From Actinomycetota bacterium (GTDB lineage: Bacteria > Actinomycetota > Actinomycetes > S36-B12 > UBA5976): a DNA stretch of 46,909 nucleotides. The translations under genes and the position numbers were made by a program. Below, one piece after another: positions 41,843 through 46,909 of this stretch. The first letter of the stretch is position 1; every line of letters starts with the position of its first letter. The notes under the pieces are model-generated. The model saw nothing but the letters and a program-made list of their open reading frames with translations, did not search any database and was not told the origin of the DNA. The DNA is taken from the NCBI GenBank assembly GCA_947452755.1, contig CANGDT010000011.1, forward strand, positions 1 through 46,909, read 5' to 3'.

Positions 41843-42265
41843 ATGACAATGTACACAGCGGGTCGCGGCATGGGAATAATGCTGTTGTTCACCGGGGCCG
41901 GACATTTTCTCGCGCCAGCGTCGCTGGACAAAATAGTTCCACCCGTGCTGCCATTTGACCCACGCTTCTGGACATACCTCAGCGGTGTTGCTGAGATCGT
42001 CGTGGCTCTAATGCTGCTTGCGCCGATGACAACGGTGCTCTTCGGAAAGCCGATTCGACAACTTGGAATCTGGTGTGCGTTCGCATTGTTCGTCCTTGTG
42101 TTCCCTGCCAACATTTACATGGCCGTGGATTGGATGGATCGACCGATGCCAGAACCGCTTTATGCATACGTACGACTGCCATTTCAGTTTGGTTTGTTCT
42201 ATTGGTGTTGGGCCTTGAATAGCGATATGAAACGTTATCTTTCCTTAATGCATGATTCTGCGTAA
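41843..42265 (+). CDS. DoxX-family membrane protein
   Basis: The 140-residue protein has four hydrophobic helices and a DoxX-like layout, with MLLFTGAGHFLAP near the N-terminus, SGVAEIVVALMLLAP in the second helix and VFPANIYMAVDW in the third. DoxX proteins have been connected with oxidative stress complexes in mycobacteria, but most are uncharacterised. The stop at 42265 is 53 bp before the SDR gene on the same strand. Confidence 0.85.
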   Translation: MTMYTAGRGMGIMLLFTGAGHFLAPASLDKIVPPVLPFDPRFWTYLSGVAEIVVALMLLAPMTTVLFGKPIRQLGIWCAFALFVLVFPANIYMAVDWMDRPMPEPLYAYVRLPFQFGLFYWCWALNSDMKRYLSLMHDSA

Positions 42266-42306
42266 GGGCTAGCTGTCCAACTTGGGCAGAAACTTCATGC
42301 GAACCG

Positions 42307-42312
42307 TATGGT
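42307..42312 (+). promoter_or_regulatory. Putative leaderless -10 box of the SDR gene
   Basis: TATGGT, six bases, then ATG at 42319; no Shine-Dalgarno sequence. Confidence 0.45.
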
Positions 42313-42318
42313 TAGGTC

Positions 42319-43803
42319 ATGCCCGAAAAATTAGTCCTCGTCACTGGTGCAACGGGTTACATCGGTGGTCGACTCGTGCGTGAGTTGCTTGCGGATGGTG
42401 TCAATGTTCGAATCCTCGTGCGCGATCCGGACAAGACAATTGGACACAGTTGGGCCGACAAGGTCGAAGTGCAAGTTGGCGATGCAAGTTCGTTGTCAGA
42501 TTTGAAGAGTGCCTTGCATGGTGTTGATACGTCCTACTACTTGCTGCATTCACTGAATGCGGGTGCAAATTTTGAAGAAGTTGAGCATGACATGGCGACA
42601 TCTTTTGCGCAGGCCGCCCGCGAGGAAAATGTTAAGCAAATCGTTTATCTTGGCGGCATAAACAATGACATAGCCCAAAGTAAGCACTTGAGCTCTCGTG
42701 CGAATGTCGGTGAAGTGTTGCGAGGGTCTGGAGTATCGACGATTGAACTTCGAGCAGGTATGGTTCTGGGTTCAGGATCGGCCTCGTTTGAAATGTTGCG
42801 ACATTTGACTCACCGCTTACCGATTATGACAACGCCGAAATGGATTAATAACCGCACGCATCCCATCGCTGTTCGGGATGTCCTCTGGTATCTCAAGGGG
42901 TGCGCAAAGTTGCCGCAACCAGTTTCTGGAATTTACGACATCGGTGGCCCAGACACATTGACCTACGCACAACTCATGCAGGAATTTGCAAAAGCTTCAG
43001 GGTTGCCTAAACGAATCATCATCAGCATTCCTGTTTTAACGCCTACGTTGGCGAGTCATTGGATCGGTTTAGTCACACCACTGCCTCGTCCGTTGGCAAA
43101 GAATCTGGTCCAGTCGCTTATCTCAGAAGTAGTGGCTGACCCGAACAAAAGTATTGCCCAGCTCATACCGCCACCACCTGGCGGAACACTGTCGGTCCCG
43201 GCAGCCATCAAACTCGCCCTTCAGCGCGTTAACAACGCACAGGTTGACACTCGATGGTCGGATGCCAAGGATCCAAACTCACCGTGGAACAAATCAATCA
43301 CCGACCCTGATTGGGCAGGTGTGCCGACCCACCAAGATGAGCGTGAGATTGAAACAGATGTTCCTGCAGCTAATGTATGGTCTCGTATCGAGGCAATTGG
43401 TGGCGAGACTGGTTGGTACGGTGCGGACTGGTTGTGGACCATACGTGGCCTGATTGACACAATCATCGGTGGCGCAGGGCTACGCCGAGGCAGGCGTGAT
43501 CCGCTCAAATTGCGAGCCGGCGAAAGCCTTGATTTTTGGCGCGTTGAAGCAATTGACCACGGTCGGTATCTGAGGCTCATCGCTGAAATGAAACTTCCTG
43601 GCGAAGCATGGCTGGAGTTCGAAATCCAACCAGCGTCACACCCGAACAAATTGCTAATCAAGCAAACTGCAACCTTTGTACCTAAAGGGCTGCTCGGGCA
43701 TCTTTACTGGTACGCCATTACACCATTTCACTTTTTGGTTTTTCCAACAATGATTCGAAATATTGAAAAATCTGCACGTAGCGGGCCTGCACAATCCCTT
43801 TAA
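42319..43803 (+). CDS. SDR-family oxidoreductase fused to DUF2867
   Basis: The 494-residue protein begins with an atypical short-chain dehydrogenase Rossmann domain: NAD(P)-binding VTGATGYIGGRL (about 7-18), IVYLGGINND, and the region TPKWINNRTHPIAVRDV. Residues about 335-490 are a DUF2867-type domain (VWSRIEAIGGETGWYGADWL, then HLYWYAITPFHFLVF). The same two-domain arrangement is widespread. Substrate and product are unknown; it may act on quinones or lipids, given similarity to nucleoside-diphosphate-sugar epimerase and NmrA-like proteins. Confidence 0.9.
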   Translation: MPEKLVLVTGATGYIGGRLVRELLADGVNVRILVRDPDKTIGHSWADKVEVQVGDASSLSDLKSALHGVDTSYYLLHSLNAGANFEEVEHDMATSFAQAAREENVKQIVYLGGINNDIAQSKHLSSRANVGEVLRGSGVSTIELRAGMVLGSGSASFEMLRHLTHRLPIMTTPKWINNRTHPIAVRDVLWYLKGCAKLPQPVSGIYDIGGPDTLTYAQLMQEFAKASGLPKRIIISIPVLTPTLASHWIGLVTPLPRPLAKNLVQSLISEVVADPNKSIAQLIPPPPGGTLSVPAAIKLALQRVNNAQVDTRWSDAKDPNSPWNKSITDPDWAGVPTHQDEREIETDVPAANVWSRIEAIGGETGWYGADWLWTIRGLIDTIIGGAGLRRGRRDPLKLRAGESLDFWRVEAIDHGRYLRLIAEMKLPGEAWLEFEIQPASHPNKLLIKQTATFVPKGLLGHLYWYAITPFHFLVFPTMIRNIEKSARSGPAQSL

Positions 43804-43874
43804 GGATAGGAAGGTTCCAGGTATCAGCAAATTCCTTTTGGATACTGTTAGACGGAATCTAGAAGGGTGTGCCA

Positions 43875-44201
43875 ATGCAATTCATAATTTCTGTCATTGA
43901 TGACGCAACTGCGTCAGCGACTTCTGAAGAGATGGAAGCAATCGATCGCTTCAATGAAAAACTAGTGGCTAATGGTCATTGGATTTTTGCTGGGGGATTG
44001 GCGGCCCCGGATTCAGCCACACTTGTTGATAATCGCAGTGGGTTGAAGTCCATCACACCTGGGCCGCTGTTTGCGGCGACTGAGAACTTCAGTGGATGTT
44101 GGATTATCAACGCAGAGAGCGAACAAGTTGCCCTTGAGCTCGCAGTTGAAGGTTCACTGTGCTGTAATCGCAAAGTTGAACTTCGTCCGTTCCTTGGTTA
44201 G
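43875..44201 (+). CDS. YciI/DGPF-family small protein
   Basis: From ATG 43875 the product has 108 residues; an upstream GTG at 43869 would add two. It is a second YCII-related protein, with EEMEAIDRFNEKLVANGHWI in the helix, FAGGL, a segment SITPGPLFAATENFSG at the DGPF position and a closing CNRKVELRPFLG. A TCTAGAAGGG sequence lies just upstream and may serve as the ribosome-binding site. It follows the SDR-DUF2867 gene by 71 bp on the same strand. Confidence 0.85.
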   Translation: MQFIISVIDDATASATSEEMEAIDRFNEKLVANGHWIFAGGLAAPDSATLVDNRSGLKSITPGPLFAATENFSGCWIINAESEQVALELAVEGSLCCNRKVELRPFLG

Positions 44202-44294
44202 ATAAGCAGCTGAACGCGTTTCTACGTTTTCGACGTAGGCGTGAGATCTCGCCTCGGATGATTTGAGATCCCACACCTTTGGTGCGCTTACGAG

Positions 44295-45365
44295 CTAACT
44301 AAGCGTCGAGTAATTCGTATATCCATCTTCGCCGCCGCCGTAGAACGTAGATTCATCAGCAGCGTTATACGGCCCGTCTGATTCGAGACGCGCAGGAAGA
44401 TCTGGGTTGGAAATAAATAGATTCCCAAAAGACACTAAGTCTGCAAGGTTGTTGTCGATGTAATCCAAGTCGCTCGCGTTTTTTGTTCGTCCACTTACAA
44501 AAGTATTGACAATCAACGTATTCGGCCACACTGGACGTACACGCGAGAGCAGATCGTTTTGCATGGGATTTACCATGAAATGCAAGTACCCCAAGTTCAA
44601 TTTCGCAAGCTCATCAATGAGTGCCAAATAGGTTTCATCAATATTTTCTTCTGAAATGCTGTTGAACGGATTCGCGGGACTTATACGAATACCAACTCTT
44701 GATGCGCCAATCTTTTCAGCCACAGCCTTTGCAACTTCCACTGCAAACCGAATTCGCCCAGCGATTGAGCCACCCCACTGGTCTTCGCGAAGATTGGCGT
44801 TGTTTGAAATGAATTGGTGAATGAGATATCCGTTTGCCCCATGAATTTCTACGCCATCAAAGCCAGCAGCAATCGCATTTTCTGCTGCAGTTGCAAACTC
44901 CTGAACGGCAGCGTGGATGTCATCTTCGGTCATCTCTTTAGGTGCTTCATAAGCCTGCGGACCGCTGGTTGTGTAAACCTGGCCTTCGGCTGCAACGGGT
45001 GAGGGACCAACAGGTGTGAGCTCGCCAGGTAATAGGTCTGCGTGCCCGATGCGGCCTGCATGCATAAGCTGTGCGTAAATGACGCCACCTTTTGCGTGCA
45101 CGCGATCAGTGATTTTCTTCCAAGCATCAACTTGTTCAGCAGAATACAAACCTGGCGTGTGTGGATATCCTTGGCCGCCAATAGACGGCTGGACGCCTTC
45201 GCTGATTATGAGACCCGCGGAAGCGCGCTGCTCGTAGTAGAGCCCCATTAAGTCGGTTGGTAGCGACCCGGGGTCTTGTGCTCGACTACGGGTCATGGGA
45301 GCCATGACGATTCGATTCTTCAGTGTTTTTCCATTGAGATCGTAAGTGGTGAAGGCCTTTTTCAT
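44295..45365 (-). CDS. Old Yellow Enzyme-family alkene reductase
   Basis: The 356-residue FMN-dependent TIM-barrel protein has IVMAPMTRSRA near the N-terminus, AQLMHAGRIGH, and the substrate-binding pair in EIHGANGYLIHQFI (His and Asn), followed by DQWGGSIAGRIRF, all typical of OYE/NemA enzymes that reduce activated C=C bonds with NAD(P)H. Length is normal. A MarR-type regulator gene lies 24 bp upstream on the same strand, suggesting inducible detoxification of electrophiles or quinones. Confidence 0.94.
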   Translation of the reverse strand: MKKAFTTYDLNGKTLKNRIVMAPMTRSRAQDPGSLPTDLMGLYYEQRASAGLIISEGVQPSIGGQGYPHTPGLYSAEQVDAWKKITDRVHAKGGVIYAQLMHAGRIGHADLLPGELTPVGPSPVAAEGQVYTTSGPQAYEAPKEMTEDDIHAAVQEFATAAENAIAAGFDGVEIHGANGYLIHQFISNNANLREDQWGGSIAGRIRFAVEVAKAVAEKIGASRVGIRISPANPFNSISEENIDETYLALIDELAKLNLGYLHFMVNPMQNDLLSRVRPVWPNTLIVNTFVSGRTKNASDLDYIDNNLADLVSFGNLFISNPDLPARLESDGPYNAADESTFYGGGEDGYTNYSTLS

Positions 45366-45389
45366 TTTTCTCCGTTGGTTATGTGTGGG

Positions 45390-45875
45390 CTATTTGGCAT
45401 TGCTGGAATGGTGAGTGGCTAGATGTTCAGAAATGACTTCAGATATTTCAATGAGAGTTTGCATCTGTGTCTTGGTGAGGATTGTGCTAAAGCAGTGATT
45501 GATTTCTACTGACTGCAAGGGGATAGCCCGTGCAATTACACGACGACCTTCTGAAGTCAGACTTACGTCGAAGCATCGACAATCGACTTCATTTTTAACT
45601 TTTTTGAGCAGGCCGTTCTGGTGCATGCGCGTTACTTGGTGGGACATTCGGCTAATTTCCCACCCGAGTGATGTAGCAAGTTCATTTACTGTAAGTGTTG
45701 CTTCACCAGCTTCATGGAGTGAAAGAAGAACGGAATATTCCGCCGAAGTAATTCCCGAGTGATTACTTATTTGTCGGCTCAGATGCGGAAGCAGTTGCTG
45801 ACCAATCTTGTGAAATGCCCGCCACGCTGTGGAATCGAACGGACTCATTCCTTGTTGCGTCATGAGTTCAGTCAA
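45390..45875 (-). CDS. MarR-family transcriptional regulator
   Basis: The 161-residue protein is a winged helix regulator with the MarR core: SAEYSVLLSLHEAGEATLTV, NELATSLGWEISRMSHQVTR (recognition helix), GLLKKVKNEVDCRCFDVSL (wing) and TSEGRRVIARA. The wing contains CRC, so redox or electrophile sensing through cysteines is conceivable. Several in-frame starts exist (45875, 45863, 45848). A perfect 12-bp palindrome lies 10 bp upstream. Its target is probably itself with the OYE gene, and perhaps the divergent small gene. Confidence 0.92.
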   Translation of the reverse strand: MTELMTQQGMSPFDSTAWRAFHKIGQQLLPHLSRQISNHSGITSAEYSVLLSLHEAGEATLTVNELATSLGWEISRMSHQVTRMHQNGLLKKVKNEVDCRCFDVSLTSEGRRVIARAIPLQSVEINHCFSTILTKTQMQTLIEISEVISEHLATHHSSNAK

Positions 45876-45885
45876 TCACAATTAG

Positions 45886-45897
45886 TTGACATGTCAA
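45886..45897. promoter_or_regulatory. 12-bp palindrome, probable MarR operator
   Basis: TTGACATGTCAA is a perfect palindrome in the 36-bp gap between the divergent MarR gene and the small ferredoxin-fold gene. TTGACA on the minus strand could also be the -35 of the MarR-OYE promoter, so a bound repressor would cover it. Confidence 0.6.
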
Positions 45898-45911
45898 GTT
45901 AATGGAGGTTA

Positions 45912-46223
45912 GTGTTGCAGGGTCGTCTAGAAGAGAGCGGACTAATCGTGCAGACATTCATGGTCGTTGCAACATTCAAGTCGGAAGTAACACAAGATGA
46001 GATTCGTGCGTTGATTCCGCAGGAGCAGGCGCAAGCTAAGAAGTTAGAAGAAGAAGGCAAAATTAGCTCAATCAAAATCGCCATGCCGCGTCGTACCGTT
46101 TTCATTGAGGCGCTAGCCGAGGATGAGGCACGACTGGATCAGACAATTCGGTCTTTGCCTATGGCAGAGCTGTGGCAGCTCGAATACTTCCTGACTACGC
46201 CACCGGCAGGGCCAGCGAACTAA
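45912..46223 (+). CDS. Muconolactone isomerase-like small protein
   Basis: The protein has up to 103 residues from GTG 45912; TTG 45915 (better spaced from GGAGG at 45904-45908) and GTG 45948 are alternatives. The FMVVATFKSEVTQDEIRALI start, the charged helix and the PMAELWQLEYFLTTP ending are reminiscent of muconolactone delta-isomerase or related ferredoxin-fold proteins (PF02426-like). No other beta-ketoadipate gene is present, so the enzymatic role is doubtful. It is divergent from the MarR gene with a shared palindrome, and its stop overlaps the DUF1761 gene end by 4 nt, convergently. Confidence 0.7.
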   Translation: MLQGRLEESGLIVQTFMVVATFKSEVTQDEIRALIPQEQAQAKKLEEEGKISSIKIAMPRRTVFIEALAEDEARLDQTIRSLPMAELWQLEYFLTTPPAGPAN

Positions 46224-46648
46224 TTGAAGTACGCGATGATTGCGCCAGCAATCGTTAGATTGATCGCATCATTTGCAGTTTCAATGACCCATACTTTGAG
46301 ATTGTCGCCACCAAACACCCGGTGCGACAGTGAAGCAAACATTGCTATTCCAACGCCAAGGGCAAATCCCACACCGGCACCATCGGTGATACCGAATTGT
46401 GGTTGGTGAACCATCAGCGAATTGATGATGAGCCCCAGTGTCAATGTCATGACCAAAACGCCAACGATAGTTCCACCAAACAAGAGCGCAGGCTTATTTT
46501 GGTTCTCGGTTAGTTGGCCCGATTCAATTCCTTTTTCTTTCATCCACACTGGGTAGAAAGTTTTAGGTCCAAACCAAATTCCGCCACTGATGAACGAGAC
46601 GACAAATGCGACGAGAATGCCAATGAAATTGAGTCCAGAAAAAGTCAT
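46220..46648 (-). CDS. DUF1761 membrane protein
   Basis: The 142-residue protein has four hydrophobic helices and the DUF1761 hallmarks: an N-terminal helix with VSFISGGIWFGPKTFYPVWM, then FGGTIVGVLVMTLTLGLII, GAGVGFALGVGIAMFA and a C-terminal ETANDAINLTIAGAIIAYF. The function is unknown. The ATG at 46648 has TATTCT exactly 6 nt upstream. The stop overlaps the preceding convergent gene by 4 nt. Confidence 0.88.
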   Translation of the reverse strand: MTFSGLNFIGILVAFVVSFISGGIWFGPKTFYPVWMKEKGIESGQLTENQNKPALLFGGTIVGVLVMTLTLGLIINSLMVHQPQFGITDGAGVGFALGVGIAMFASLSHRVFGGDNLKVWVIETANDAINLTIAGAIIAYFN

Positions 46649-46654
46649 GGCAAA

Positions 46655-46660
46655 AGAATA
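46655..46660 (-). promoter_or_regulatory. Putative leaderless -10 box of the DUF1761 gene
   Basis: On the minus strand TATTCT, TTTGCC and ATG (46648) follow each other, giving TANNNT-N6-ATG. Confidence 0.45.
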
Positions 46661-46687
46661 ATGGGAAAGAAATTTGAATTTCGGTAA

Positions 46688-46909
46688 TTAGCCCTCAAGA
46701 ATGACGAAAATTTTGCGGGTATTGGCTTCTTGCGTCCAGGTCACCCGTGTACCTTTCTTTAGCCCAAAAGCATCACCCGTGGTGAAAACTTGCGGGTCCT
46801 TTCCAGTTTCAGTGAGCGTAATTTTGCCGCTGAGTACCACGCACACTTCATCCATCGGGTAGGAGTCAAAATCTTGTGAGTGAGGGTCTGCTGTCCAGAC
46901 TCCAGCAAA
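46688..46909 (-). CDS. Cupin-domain protein, C-terminal part (5' end outside window)
   Basis: The last 73 codons of a minus-strand gene are present: they begin FAGVWTADPHSQDFDSYPMD and continue EVCVVLSGKITLTETG, FTTGDAFGLKKGTRVTW and end KIFVILEG. The layout (GVW..P, E-type ligand, GD.F.., strand end) fits the cupin_3 / DUF861-like (COG3450) family, one-domain beta-barrel proteins of unclear role. The gene runs past the right end of the window, so its start and full length are unknown. Confidence 0.85.
   Translation of the reverse strand, partial: FAGVWTADPHSQDFDSYPMDEVCVVLSGKITLTETGKDPQVFTTGDAFGLKKGTRVTWTQEANTRKIFVILEG

Noticed and set aside
41749-41958. 69-codon ORF starting between the rnpB copy and the DoxX gene
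   Set aside because: It overlaps the well-supported DoxX start in another frame and has no recognisable content.

Overview
The window looks like chromosome from an Actinomycetota bacterium with moderate GC and compact gene spacing. The evidence is the fabD-fabH-acpP-fabF-accD operon behind a PucR-type FasR regulator and a homodimeric AceE, the actinobacterial families DUF3145 and DUF3052, an AhpE-like peroxiredoxin, and many genes whose start codon lies 6-7 nt after a TANNNT-type -10 box, as in leaderless actinobacterial transcripts. A planktonic freshwater lineage would fit, but that is inference. I see no plasmid, prophage, transposase or CRISPR array.

Layout. 1-4857: the 3' part of a very large surface protein made of 72-residue InlB/Flg_new-type repeats with three C-terminal membrane helices, then a short OmpA-domain ORF that looks like the tail of a lost propeller protein. 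4891-7334: a cupin gene starting 13 nt after a tRNA-Met, a CapA-type lipoprotein, an AhpD-fold protein and a PhnA/YjdM zinc-ribbon protein. 7364-16209: a LuxR-type response regulator, its membrane histidine kinase, then a 2109-residue secreted IPT/TIG protein ending in an OmpA-like domain and closed by a 19-bp bidirectional terminator. 16274-22873 (minus): a TPR protein, a TlpA-like lipoprotein, a secreted FN3 protein, and a menC/N-acylamino-acid racemase gene translationally coupled to a GNAT gene. 22958-26142 (plus): a PAP2 protein coupled to a heme-dependent N-demethylase homologue (DUF3445), a lipoprotein, and DUF3145. 26201-36392 (minus): accD-fabF-acpP-fabH-fabD, fasR, an aldo/keto reductase and aceE, which link acetyl-CoA supply to malonyl-CoA formation and type II fatty acid synthesis. 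36563-38842 (plus): DUF3052, peroxiredoxin, tRNA-Val with a four-copy tandem terminator array, and a DODA-type dioxygenase. 38934-41287: a zinc-ribbon coiled-coil protein, RNase HI, YaaA and the RNase P RNA gene. 41303-46909: small redox and detoxification-type genes (three small ferredoxin-fold proteins, DoxX, SDR-DUF2867, Old Yellow Enzyme, MarR, DUF1761, a partial cupin).

The most unusual observations are: FabD carries an extra C-terminal biotinyl/lipoyl-like domain whose modifiable lysine is replaced by arginine; the tRNA-Val terminator has been amplified into an exact 70-bp tandem array that keeps a GNRA tetraloop; the 3' end of rnpB is repeated 409 bp downstream, flanking a YciI-like gene; and large surface proteins in a probable monoderm end in OmpA-like domains that lack the usual peptidoglycan-binding aspartate. 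None of these was checked against databases. All functions rest on motif and family recognition by eye.
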